Source: Flavobacteriales bacterium UBA4660
Lineage (GTDB): Bacteria; Bacteroidota; Bacteroidia; Flavobacteriales_D; Sanyastnellaceae
Assembly (NCBI GenBank): GCA_002405435.1
Contig: DHLU01000104.1
Coordinates: forward strand, 7,422 to 13,050
Length of the DNA stretch: 5,629 bases
Reading direction: 5' to 3'
Position 1 is the first letter of the stretch. Every line of letters starts with the position of its first letter. A program made the position numbers and the translations under genes. Shown in pieces: positions 1 through 5,629 of the stretch. The notes beneath the pieces are model-generated. The model did no database searches. It saw only the letters and a list, made by a program, of their open reading frames with translations, and had not been told where the DNA came from.

Positions 1-246
1 CTGCAAGACGACTACTTCGTGGAGCGCAAGCTGTATCCGAACGTGGATTTCTACAGCGGAATCATCTACCGCGCCATCGGCATTCCGACCGAAATGTTTA
101 CCGTCATGTTTGCCCTCGGCAGGTTGCCGGGCTGGATTGCCCAGTGGAAAGAGATGATCGAACAGGGAGAGCCCATCGGCCGTCCCCGCCAGATTTACAC
201 CGGTCCCGGCAAACGCGAGTACGTTCCCATGGCCCAACGCGGTTAA
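1..246 (+). CDS. gltA: Citrate synthase, C-terminal fragment (5' end cut by window edge)
   Basis: This is the last 81 codons of a citrate synthase, open from the first base; the GTG at 19 is an internal valine codon, not a start. The enzyme condenses oxaloacetate with acetyl-CoA as the entry step of the TCA cycle in the cytoplasm. The visible part carries the hallmark [11 protein letters not shown] segment with the catalytic aspartate (visible residue 16, corresponding to Asp362 of the E. coli enzyme as I recall it). It also has the arginine of ALGRLPGW (residue 41) and the GRPRQIYTG block (residues 60-68), both of which line the citrate/oxaloacetate site in the family. The C-terminus ends shortly after this block, as is normal for type II hexameric bacterial enzymes. 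A TAA stop at 244-246 is followed after 12 bases by the next gene, so the two may be co-transcribed. The identification is secure; only the 5' part is missing. Confidence 0.96.
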   Translation: MQDDYFVERKLYPNVDFYSGIIYRAIGIPTEMFTVMFALGRLPGWIAQWKEMIEQGEPIGRPRQIYTGPGKREYVPMAQRG

Positions 247-258
247 GCCCCTCATGCC

Positions 259-1023
259 ATGTCAGCCGGAAGCGTAACCGTCAGCACCGACCGGCATATC
301 GGTACGGTAACCTTTTTTCATCCCCAGAGCAACTCCCTGCCCTCTTCCCTGCTGTCTGAACTTGCGGCGGCCATCCAGTCTGCAGGACACGACAGCGACA
401 CGAGGGTGCTGGTGCTGCGCAGCGCCGGAGACCGCGCTTTTTGCGCAGGGGCCAGCTTTGATGAACTCGCGTCTATCAACTCCTTTGAAGCGGGCAAGGA
501 ATTTTTCTCCGGATTTGCACGGGTCATCAATGCCATGCGCACCTGTCCGAAGCTGATTCTCGGCCGTATTCACCATAAAGCGGTAGGCGGCGGTGTCGGA
601 CTGGCAGCCAGCACCGACTATTGCTTCGCTACGCGGCAGGCCTCAGTCAAACTGAGCGAACTGGCCGTGGGTATCGGGCCTTTTGTGGTCGGGCCGGCCG
701 TAGAGCGCAAGGTGGGCACGGGCGGTATGGGCCAGCTGGCCATCGACGCAAGCAGTTGGCACAGTGCCGAATGGGCCCTTGCCCGCGGACGCTACCAGCA
801 AGTCTTTGAAGACGAAGCCGCGATGGACCAGCACCTGCACACCCTCGCCACCACCCTCGCGGCATCAAGTCCTGAGGCCATGGCTGCATTGAAGCGGGCA
901 CTGTGGCAGGGAACCGACCACTGGGAACACCTGCTCTATGAACGTGCCGAAATCAGTGGCCGCCTGGTACTCTCTGATTTTACCCGCAACGCCATCGCCT
1001 CCTTCAAAGCTTCACGCGGCTGA
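259..1023 (+). CDS. Enoyl-CoA hydratase/isomerase (crotonase) family protein
   Basis: A complete 254-residue crotonase-fold protein, the usual length for a cytoplasmic enoyl-CoA hydratase/isomerase acting on acyl-CoA thioesters. The first oxyanion-hole segment is RAFCAGASFDEL (residues 59-70) and the second is KAVGGGVGLAASTDYCFA (107-124). The acid/base glutamate in KLSELAVGIGP (Glu134) matches Glu164 of rat crotonase. The position equivalent to rat Glu144 is glycine (Gly114). From memory, GGGVGL and GGAVGL motifs with a single glutamate occur in LiuC/GnyH-type methylglutaconyl-CoA hydratases of leucine breakdown, so that role is possible. Sequence alone does not fix the substrate, and lyase or isomerase activity is also possible. 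The ATG at 259 gives a normal family N-terminus; the nearby ATG at 254 is out of frame. There is no Shine-Dalgarno sequence. The gene starts 12 bases after gltA, which suggests translation from the gltA transcript. Confidence 0.9.
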   Translation: MSAGSVTVSTDRHIGTVTFFHPQSNSLPSSLLSELAAAIQSAGHDSDTRVLVLRSAGDRAFCAGASFDELASINSFEAGKEFFSGFARVINAMRTCPKLILGRIHHKAVGGGVGLAASTDYCFATRQASVKLSELAVGIGPFVVGPAVERKVGTGGMGQLAIDASSWHSAEWALARGRYQQVFEDEAAMDQHLHTLATTLAASSPEAMAALKRALWQGTDHWEHLLYERAEISGRLVLSDFTRNAIASFKASRG

Positions 1024-1055
1024 TTGCAATGATCAGCACCCGCCATGCATCTTTG
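1024..1055 (+). promoter_or_regulatory. Candidate Bacteroidota-type promoter for the saccharopine dehydrogenase-family gene
   Basis: CATCTTTG at 1048-1055 differs from the Bacteroidota -7 consensus TAnnTTTG only in its first base. A TTG at 1024-1026, directly after the stop codon of the preceding gene, could serve as the -33 element, with a 21-base spacer that is at the long end of the known range. Only four bases (CGGC) separate the motif from the ATG at 1060, so transcription would begin at or next to the start codon. The same motif with the same spacing occurs before the gene at 2315. The promoter call is inferred from pattern only. Confidence 0.5.
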
Positions 1056-1059
1056 CGGC

Positions 1060-2193
1060 ATGTCAAAACCTTCTGTGATTGTATTGGGCGCCGGATTAGT
1101 CGGCTCCGCCATTGCGCGGGATCTTGCCCGCACCTGCCAGACCGCCGCAGCAGACCGCAGCCCTGAGGCACTCTCAGCGCTCAGCAGTGCTGGCGTAACC
1201 CCCCTGTTGTGCGACCTGGGCGACCGCAGCCGGCTTCAGGCCCTCATTGCCCCTTACGACCTCGTGGTGGGCGCGGTGCCGGGGTTTATGGGATTTGAAA
1301 CGGTTCGTACCGTCATTGAATCGGGAAAGAACATGGTAGATATTTCCTTCTTTCCCGAAAATGCTTTTGACCTTGATGCACTGGCACAGGCCCACGGCGT
1401 TACCGTCGTGACCGATTGCGGTGTAGCTCCCGGCATGGGAAACATCATTCTTGGTCATTACGACCAGCAGTTGCGCCTCCACCGTTACGAATGCCTCGTA
1501 GGCGGCCTTCCGGTTCAACGCGAATGGCCATGGGAATACAAGGCCGTGTTTTCACCCATTGACGTGATTGAGGAGTACACACGGCCTGCACGGTATGTGC
1601 AACACGGACAGTTGGTGGTACGCGAAGCCCTGTCAGATACTGAACTGGTTGAATTTCCCGGACTGGGTACCCTTGAAAGCTGGAACAGCGATGGGTTGCG
1701 TTCGCTCATCCACACCATGCCCCACATTCCCGATATGATTGAAAAAACGCTGCGTTACCCGGGTTGCGTCGAATACCTGCGCGTATTGCGCAAGGCCGGT
1801 TTTTTCAGCACCGAGCCGGTAGAGATCAACGGTGTGCCCGTGCGTCCGATAGACCTCACCGCCCGGCTGTTGTTTCCGCAGTGGAAGCTCAAGCCGGGAG
1901 AAGAAGATTTCACAGTCATGCGCATCGTGATGGACGGCACCGATGGCGGGGGTAAAAGCACGCGCATCACCTACCACCTGCTCGACCGCTTTGACCGCAA
2001 GGAAAACACCATCTCCATGGCCCGCACCACGGGCTTTACGTGTACGGCTGTTGCGCAGCTGGTGCTGAAAGGCCACTTCGCGCGCAAGGGTATTTGTCCG
2101 CACGAATATGTGGGCGCCCAGCCCGGCAGCCTCGACTTTGTGCTCAGCTACCTGAAAGAGCGCGGCGTTCACTACCAGAAAACCGTTGCCTGA
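1060..2193 (+). CDS. Saccharopine dehydrogenase family NAD(P)-dependent oxidoreductase
   Basis: A 377-residue protein starting MSKPSVIVLGAGLVG, with a Rossmann nucleotide-binding motif GAGLVG at residues 10-15. The N-terminal dinucleotide domain continues through DLVVGAVPG (about 67-75) and MVDISFF (about 92-98). It is followed by the TDCGVAPGMGN segment (about 118-128) and a saccharopine-dehydrogenase-type C-terminal domain that includes TLRYPGCVEYLRVLRKAGFF. Length and architecture fit the saccharopine dehydrogenase/lysine 6-dehydrogenase group, which oxidises or forms a C-N bond at the lysine side chain. The exact substrate cannot be read from sequence. An in-frame ATG at 1045 would add five residues (MHLCG). 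I prefer 1060 because the Rossmann motif then lies at its usual distance from the N-terminus and because a promoter-like CATCTTTG lies between the two ATGs. There is no Shine-Dalgarno sequence. The gap from the upstream stop codon is 36 bases. Confidence 0.88.
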   Translation: MSKPSVIVLGAGLVGSAIARDLARTCQTAAADRSPEALSALSSAGVTPLLCDLGDRSRLQALIAPYDLVVGAVPGFMGFETVRTVIESGKNMVDISFFPENAFDLDALAQAHGVTVVTDCGVAPGMGNIILGHYDQQLRLHRYECLVGGLPVQREWPWEYKAVFSPIDVIEEYTRPARYVQHGQLVVREALSDTELVEFPGLGTLESWNSDGLRSLIHTMPHIPDMIEKTLRYPGCVEYLRVLRKAGFFSTEPVEINGVPVRPIDLTARLLFPQWKLKPGEEDFTVMRIVMDGTDGGGKSTRITYHLLDRFDRKENTISMARTTGFTCTAVAQLVLKGHFARKGICPHEYVGAQPGSLDFVLSYLKERGVHYQKTVA

Positions 2194-2276
2194 GCCCCTG
2201 CACGAGGCGCCTATGGCTTGATCCGGCAGGCCATGACCGACCGATTTAAGGCCTTACGGGCAAATTGCGGGTTGCG

Positions 2277-2303
2277 GTGAATCCGAAAGGCCTTCCGGTT
2301 CAC
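2277..2303. repeat. Imperfect inverted repeat (candidate operator) ahead of the CBS-type gene
   Basis: The two arms pair as GTGAA (2277-2281) with TTCAC (2299-2303), CCG (2283-2285) with CGG (2296-2298), and AAGG (2287-2290) with CCTT (2291-2294). One base is extra on the left (T2282) and one position mismatches (A2286/C2295). The repeat ends on the first base of the presumed -7 element CATCTTTG at 2303-2310, so a bound protein would overlap the promoter. Its palindromic core AAGGCCTT also occurs at 2248-2255, 39 bases upstream. A regulatory role is inferred. It has no T-run after it, so it does not look like a terminator. Confidence 0.35.
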
Positions 2304-2310
2304 ATCTTTG
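2303..2310 (+). promoter_or_regulatory. Candidate -7 promoter element giving a leaderless start of the CBS-type gene
   Basis: CATCTTTG lies four bases (CAGC) before the ATG at 2315. It matches the Bacteroidota TAnnTTTG consensus except at the first base and is identical to the element at 1048-1055. I do not see a convincing -33 TTG at the expected distance: the nearest TTGs, at 2265-2267 and 2272-2274, are too far upstream. The rest of the gap from 2194 holds the inverted repeat and a second AAGGCCTT copy, and no gene. Confidence 0.45.
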
Positions 2311-2314
2311 CAGC

Positions 2315-3676
2315 ATGAAGTACTTCAACAATGTCCTTGAGACGATCGGAAACACCCCACTGGTAAAAATCAACCGGATTGCCCGGGATATACCCGGCCT
2401 TGTGCTGGCGAAAATCGAAAGTACCAATCCCGGCAACAGCATCAAAGACCGCATGGCGCTCAAGATGATTGAGGATGCTGAAAGAGATGGCAGGCTGAAG
2501 CCCGGAGGAACCATCATTGAGGGCACCAGCGGCAATACGGGCATGGGACTGGCCATTGCGGCCGTGATCAAGGGCTACAAGTGCATCTTCACCTCAACCG
2601 ACAAGCAGTCGAAGGAGAAATTTGATGCGCTTCGCGCCTTCGGAGCCGAGGTCATCGTTTGTCCTACCAATGTGGATCCCGAAGATCCAAGGTCATACTA
2701 CAGCGTCTCCTCGAGGCTGGTGAAAGAAGTGCCAAATTCATGGAAGGCGAACCAGTACGACAACCCCAGCAATGCCCAGGCGCATTATGAAACTACCGGA
2801 CCCGAAATCTGGGAGCAGACCGGAGGAACCATTACCGACCTGGTGGTCGGGGTGGGCACGGGAGGCACTATCTGCGGCGTTGCGCGCTACCTCAAGGAAA
2901 AGAACTCATCGATCCGTATCTGGGGCATCGACACGTACGGCAGCGTTTTCAAGAAATACAAGGAAACCGGCATTTTCGACAAAAACGAAATCTATCCGTA
3001 CATCACCGAAGGTATTGGTGAAGATTTTCTCCCCGAAAACGTCGATTTCAGCCTGATTGACCATTTCGAAAAAGTGACCGACAAGGATGCGGCGCTCATG
3101 ACGAGGCGCATTGCGCGGGAGGAAGGCATTTTTGCGGGGAACAGTGCAGGCAGCGCTATGGCCGGACTCATGCAACTGAAAGACCGCTTTAACCAAAACA
3201 GCGTGGTGGTAGTCATCTTCCACGACCACGGCACGCGCTATCTCGGCAAGATGTTTAACGACGAGTGGATGCGTGACCGCGGTTTTCTGCAGGAGGAGAA
3301 AAAAACGGCGCGTGATCTCATAGCAGGGCACCTCGAACATCCGCTGGTTACCATTGGCAGTGGAGAATTGGTCAGCCATGCCATTGACAAGATGAAAAAA
3401 TTCAACATTTCCCAAATACCCGTGGTGAAAGACGGACTCATGGTGGGCTTTGTGGACGAAACCCAGTTGTACCAGTGTATTGTGGAAGACCGTTCGAGGG
3501 TTGAAGACCGGATTGAAAATGTGATGGGTCCCGCTTTGCCTGTTGTGCACGAGCATGACACCCTGGAATCCATTTCTGCGCGCATGAACCGCGATGTCCC
3601 GGCCGTGATTGTGCAACTCGCCAACGGCAAGAAGCACATCATCACCAAATATGATGTGATTGGCGCGCTGCGGTAA
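2315..3676 (+). CDS. Cystathionine beta-synthase-like PLP enzyme with C-terminal CBS domain pair
   Basis: A complete 453-residue fold-type II PLP enzyme. The N-terminal catalytic domain shows IGNTPLVKI (11-19) and the Schiff-base lysine in NPGNSIKDR (Lys44). It also has the substrate loop TSGNTG (71-76), the phosphate-binding GTGGT (181-185), and the cofactor-nitrogen serine in AGNSAGS (Ser277). The segment TEGIGEDFLP (231-240) resembles the EGIGYDF-type signature of cystathionine beta-synthases more than plain cysteine synthases. Residues about 338-453 form two CBS (Bateman) domains, for example HPLVTIGSGELVSHAI, ISQIPVVKDGLMVGFV and MGPALPVVHEHDTLESI, which may bind an adenosyl ligand. The protein starts directly at the catalytic domain, so the heme-binding N-terminal extension of the human enzyme is absent. 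The likely reaction is condensation of serine with homocysteine to cystathionine in cytoplasmic sulfur amino acid metabolism; cysteine synthase or H2S-forming activity is the alternative. The start at 2315 is supported by the promoter-like motif just upstream. Confidence 0.92.
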   Translation: MKYFNNVLETIGNTPLVKINRIARDIPGLVLAKIESTNPGNSIKDRMALKMIEDAERDGRLKPGGTIIEGTSGNTGMGLAIAAVIKGYKCIFTSTDKQSKEKFDALRAFGAEVIVCPTNVDPEDPRSYYSVSSRLVKEVPNSWKANQYDNPSNAQAHYETTGPEIWEQTGGTITDLVVGVGTGGTICGVARYLKEKNSSIRIWGIDTYGSVFKKYKETGIFDKNEIYPYITEGIGEDFLPENVDFSLIDHFEKVTDKDAALMTRRIAREEGIFAGNSAGSAMAGLMQLKDRFNQNSVVVVIFHDHGTRYLGKMFNDEWMRDRGFLQEEKKTARDLIAGHLEHPLVTIGSGELVSHAIDKMKKFNISQIPVVKDGLMVGFVDETQLYQCIVEDRSRVEDRIENVMGPALPVVHEHDTLESISARMNRDVPAVIVQLANGKKHIITKYDVIGALR

Positions 3677-3799
3677 ATGCCATTGGCCTTTTCGGGGTGT
3701 CGTTTCAGCCGGTTTCCCGGGCCGCCCGGAAGGTCTGTCCGTGTGAGTGAGCGCACCCGACCCGTGCCCGGTCCCTTGGGTTTTACCGGCCGTGGCATT
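3676..3799. repeat. Long-range imperfect inverted repeat in the convergent intergenic region
   Basis: AATGCCA and GGCC (3676-3682, 3685-3688) can pair with GGCC and TGGCATT (3788-3791, 3793-3799), giving 11 base pairs interrupted by a small internal loop. Inside lies a compact GC-rich hairpin at 3714-3731: CCGGG and CCCGG around a CCG loop, extended by TT/AA across one bulged C. Neither has a T-run in the + direction, so neither is a classical terminator for the upstream CBS-type gene. The region could be a structured 3' end, or the pairing may be chance. No gene is supported in 3677-3820. Confidence 0.22.
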
Positions 3800-3821
3800 G
3801 CTGACCCTGAGGCATCCAGAG

Positions 3822-3863
3822 AAACAAAAAAAACGGTGGCCGCCTTTTTAGACAACCACCGTT
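3822..3863 (-). terminator. Rho-independent terminator of rpoD
   Basis: Read on the - strand, an 8-bp perfect stem AACGGTGG/CCACCGTT (3863-3856 with 3839-3832) encloses a 16-base loop. It runs straight into a T-rich tract, the complement of the A-run 3826-3833 and AAA 3822-3824. It lies 20 bases past the rpoD stop codon, where an intrinsic terminator is expected. On the + strand the hairpin is not followed by T residues, so it would serve rpoD only and not the convergent CBS-type gene. Confidence 0.82.
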
Positions 3864-3882
3864 GAGGTATTCGTTGAGGCGT

Positions 3883-4752
3883 TTAGCCCAGGTAAGACTT
3901 GAGTATCTTGCTGCGGCTGGTGTGTTTCAGTCTTCTGATGGCTTTTTCCTTAATCTGCCTCACGCGTTCACGGGTGAGGTCAAAACGTTCGCCGATTTCT
4001 TCGAGGGTCATCGGGTGTTCACCATTCAGGCCGAAATAGAGCCGCACCACATCTGCTTCGCGGCTGGTGAGGGTTTTAAGCGAACGCTCAATTTCCTTGC
4101 GCAGCGACTCATGCATGAGGTCCATATCGGGCGGCGGGGTGTCGTTCACCTGCAACACGTCGTACATATTGCTGGATGAATCATCACCATCCTTCAGCGG
4201 TGCATCCATCGATACGTGGCGGCCGCTGTTTTTGAGTGACTGCTTTACCTCATCGAGCGTCATTTCGAGCACTTCAGCCAGTTCGGCCGGCGTGGGCGGA
4301 CGTTCAAATTCCTGCTCGAGCTTTGCGAAAGCCTTGTTGATTTTGTTAATCGATCCAATTTTGTTGAGGGGCAGACGTACAATGCGTGATTGTTCGGCCA
4401 GCGCCTGCAGAATGCTCTGACGAATCCACCACACGGCATAGGAGATAAACTTGAATCCCCTGGTTTCGTCGAAACGCTGGGCCGCCTTAATCAGACCGAG
4501 GTTGCCCACATTGATCAGGTCGGGCAATGACAATCCCTGGTTTTGGTATTGTTTCGACACCGAAACCACAAAACGGAGGTTGGCCTTGGTGAGTTTTTCC
4601 AGGGCGCTTTGGTCACCGGCCTTGATGCGGCGGGCGAGTTCCACTTCCTGCTCGGCGGTAATCAGGTCGACCCTGCCGATCTCCTGGAGGTATTTGTCCA
4701 GGGATGCGGTTTCGCGGTTGGTTACCTGTTTGGTGATTTTTAGCTGTCTCAT
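3883..4752 (-). CDS. rpoD: Primary RNA polymerase sigma factor (sigma-70, RpoD/SigA)
   Basis: A complete 289-residue housekeeping sigma factor that directs core RNA polymerase to promoters. Region 1.2 (about 15-48) contains [16 protein letters not shown]. Region 2 (about 52-122) has the core-binding segment [15 protein letters not shown] and the -10-recognition/melting helix [17 protein letters not shown]. Region 3 spans about 131-205. Region 4 (about 222-277) ends in the helix-turn-helix [27 protein letters not shown], which contacts the -33/-35 element. Region 1.1 and the long non-conserved insert of E. coli sigma-70 are missing; this short form is typical of Bacteroidota, whose primary sigma recognises TTG/TAnnTTTG promoters. 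The start at 4752 gives the [15 protein letters not shown]-terminus seen in that phylum. The gene lies downstream of pnp on the same strand and ends at a strong terminator. Confidence 0.97.
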   Translation of the reverse strand: MRQLKITKQVTNRETASLDKYLQEIGRVDLITAEQEVELARRIKAGDQSALEKLTKANLRFVVSVSKQYQNQGLSLPDLINVGNLGLIKAAQRFDETRGFKFISYAVWWIRQSILQALAEQSRIVRLPLNKIGSINKINKAFAKLEQEFERPPTPAELAEVLEMTLDEVKQSLKNSGRHVSMDAPLKDGDDSSSNMYDVLQVNDTPPPDMDLMHESLRKEIERSLKTLTSREADVVRLYFGLNGEHPMTLEEIGERFDLTRERVRQIKEKAIRRLKHTSRSKILKSYLG

Positions 4753-4797
4753 CTATTTCTTGGGTTGAACTGACGGGGTGGTTAATACGCGGGGGTG

Positions 4798-4805
4798 CAA
4801 ATAAA
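4798..4805 (-). promoter_or_regulatory. Possible -7 element of an rpoD promoter in the pnp-rpoD gap
   Basis: On the - strand the sequence reads TTTATTTG, matching TAnnTTTG except at the second base, 45 bases before the rpoD ATG. Transcription from it would leave an untranslated leader of roughly 40 bases. I found no convincing TTG at the -33 distance. The gap 4753-4876 otherwise holds only a weak 5-bp hairpin (TGATG/CATCA, 4823-4836) without a T-run and no terminator after pnp, so read-through from pnp into rpoD is also likely. The element itself is tentative. Confidence 0.3.
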
Positions 4806-4876
4806 GCAACACAACATTCACCTGATGCTTACATCAAATTTCGAGCCTTACCGGCACGCCTAACAAACTTTGGGGG

Positions 4877-5611
4877 TTAGTTATTGCGTTCGGGCTTTGG
4901 GAGCAAGACCTTGCGAGAGAGTTTGTACTTGCCGCGGTCATCCTTTCCGATCACCTTCACCTGTACCTTGTCACCTTCACGCAGCACGTCGCGCACATTT
5001 TCCACGCGACCCCATTCGATTTCGCTGACATGCAGCAGCGCATCCTGTTTGGGCAGAATTTCGACAAAGGCTCCGAAAGGCTGTATGGTCTTCACCACAC
5101 CGTCGTACACAGCGCCCACCTCGATTTGCGGTGGCCACACAATACTCTTGATCTGGTTTACGGCGGCATCGAGCCCCGCCTTATCCGCGGAGGCTACTTC
5201 CACAAAACCCTTACCGTCCTTCTCATCGATGCTGATGGTCGCTCCGGTGGTTTTCTGAATTTCCTGAATCACCTTACCTCCCGGGCCAATAACGGCACCA
5301 ATGGTTTCGGTAGGTATTTCGAAGGTAACAATGCGCGGTGCGTGTGGTTTGTAGTCTTCCCTGGCGTGGTCGAGGGTCTTGTTCATTTCACCCAGGATGT
5401 GGAGCCTGCCCTGGCGCGCCTGCTCAAGGGCTTCGGTAAGCACCTGCACGGTGAGGCCTTTTACCTTAATGTCCATCTGGCAGGCAGTGATGCCTTTTGA
5501 AGATCCGGTGACCTTGAAATCCATGTCGCCGAGGTGGTCTTCGTCGCCGAGGATATCGCTGAGAATTGCATACTTGCCCGTTTTCTCATCCGTGATCAAT
5601 CCCATGGCGAT
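4877..5611 (-). CDS. pnp: Polynucleotide phosphorylase, C-terminal part (5' end missing)
   Basis: The last 244 residues of a protein normally around 700 long, cut at the contig end. The enzyme degrades RNA 3' to 5' with phosphate and acts in mRNA turnover. What remains begins at IAMGLI in the second RNase PH domain. It includes SDILGDEDHLGDMDF, whose two aspartates match the metal-binding Asp486 and Asp492 of E. coli PNPase. Next comes RLHILGEMNKTL, then a KH domain with the GxxG loop in IGAVIGPGGKVIQEIQ, then an S1 RNA-binding domain (VGAVYDGVVKTIQPFGAFVEI through HVSEIEWGRVENVRDVLREGD to KLSRKVLLP). The protein ends five residues after the S1 core (KPERNN), with no long acidic tail. The stop is at 4877-4879. 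The genuine sequence ends at 5611: the apparent start codon further out is translated from adapter bases. rpoD follows 124 bases downstream. Confidence 0.96.
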   Translation of the reverse strand: MAMGLITDEKTGKYAILSDILGDEDHLGDMDFKVTGSSKGITACQMDIKVKGLTVQVLTEALEQARQGRLHILGEMNKTLDHAREDYKPHAPRIVTFEIPTETIGAVIGPGGKVIQEIQKTTGATISIDEKDGKGFVEVASADKAGLDAAVNQIKSIVWPPQIEVGAVYDGVVKTIQPFGAFVEILPKQDALLHVSEIEWGRVENVRDVLREGDKVQVKVIGKDDRGKYKLSRKVLLPKPERNN

Positions 5612-5629
5612 AGATCGGAAGAGCACACG
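5612..5629 (+). other. Residual Illumina TruSeq adapter sequence (assembly artefact)
   Basis: The final 18 bases match exactly the first 18 bases of the standard Illumina TruSeq adapter that appears at the 3' end of reads running through a short insert. The orientation (adapter 5'-3' on the + strand at the right-hand contig end) is what adapter read-through produces. The pnp protein homology stops exactly at this boundary, at the isoleucine codon of IAMGLI. These bases should be trimmed. Confidence 0.96.

Noticed and set aside
1045..1059. Upstream in-frame ATG for the saccharopine dehydrogenase-family gene
   Set aside because: It would add MHLCG ahead of the normal family start, and the promoter-like CATCTTTG overlaps these codons; the ATG at 1060 is the better start, though this is not proven.
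1633..2172. A 179-codon open frame on the - strand inside the saccharopine dehydrogenase-family gene
   Set aside because: It is antisense to a conserved gene, has no recognisable motif and no promoter-like element; it is a codon-bias shadow.
2265..2276. TTGCGG direct repeats as a -33 element or regulator site
   Set aside because: They are too far from the -7 element at 2303 for a promoter and too short and common to count as a regulatory repeat.
2906..3637. A 243-codon open frame on the - strand inside the CBS-type gene
   Set aside because: It is fully antisense to a clearly conserved PLP/CBS-domain protein, and its translation is histidine- and phenylalanine-rich without domain motifs, as expected of an antisense shadow frame.
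3835..3850. GGTGGCCGCC followed by TTTTT as a + strand terminator for the CBS-type gene
   Set aside because: The self-pairing would leave a two-base loop, which is too tight for a stable hairpin; the longer stem in this region clearly works for the - strand.
3677..3865. A 62-codon open frame whose ATG directly follows the TAA of the CBS-type gene
   Set aside because: The predicted protein is arginine/proline/glycine-rich without any recognisable pattern, runs through the inverted repeats and reaches into the rpoD terminator; it looks like chance in GC-rich intergenic DNA.
4862..4871. AAACTTTG-like promoter motif on the + strand just downstream of the pnp stop
   Set aside because: The first base differs from TAnnTTTG, there is no -33 partner, and the only thing downstream on the + strand is antisense to pnp.
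5030..5500. A 156-codon + strand open frame opposite pnp
   Set aside because: It lies entirely opposite the KH and S1 domains of PNPase, whose sequence is strongly conserved; nothing independent supports the + strand frame.

Overview
The window reads as ordinary core chromosome of a Bacteroidota bacterium, probably a contig from a metagenome or draft assembly. The evidence for the phylum is a short (289 aa) primary sigma factor without region 1.1, the pnp-rpoD gene order, near-consensus TAnnTTTG-type promoter elements, and the absence of Shine-Dalgarno sequences before the visible starts. The DNA is moderately GC-rich by eye and gene-dense. I found no mobile element, CRISPR array, RNA gene or defence system.

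Left part (1-3676, + strand): the C-terminal 81 codons of citrate synthase (gltA); a crotonase-fold enoyl-CoA hydratase/isomerase 12 bases further on; a saccharopine dehydrogenase-family oxidoreductase; and, after a 121-base gap, a cystathionine beta-synthase-like PLP enzyme with a C-terminal pair of CBS domains. The last two genes each have almost the same 15-mer ending in the ATG (CATCTTTGC, R, GCATG). This looks like a -7 promoter element placed so that the transcript would start at or next to the initiation codon, i.e. be leaderless. An imperfect inverted repeat sits just upstream of the promoter of the CBS-type gene.

Right part (3677-5611, - strand): a 206-base convergent intergenic region holds a clear rho-independent terminator for the sigma factor gene. 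Then come rpoD/sigA and, upstream of it, the C-terminal part of polynucleotide phosphorylase (pnp). The 124 bases between pnp and rpoD show no terminator and one possible promoter, so rpoD could be transcribed both from its own promoter and by read-through from pnp.

The last 18 bases (5612-5629) are not genomic. They match the start of the Illumina TruSeq adapter exactly, so the apparent N-terminus of the pnp reading frame there is an artefact. I did not find a previously undescribed system. The points most worth following up are the adapter, the paired leaderless-type starts and the possible operator in front of the CBS-type gene.
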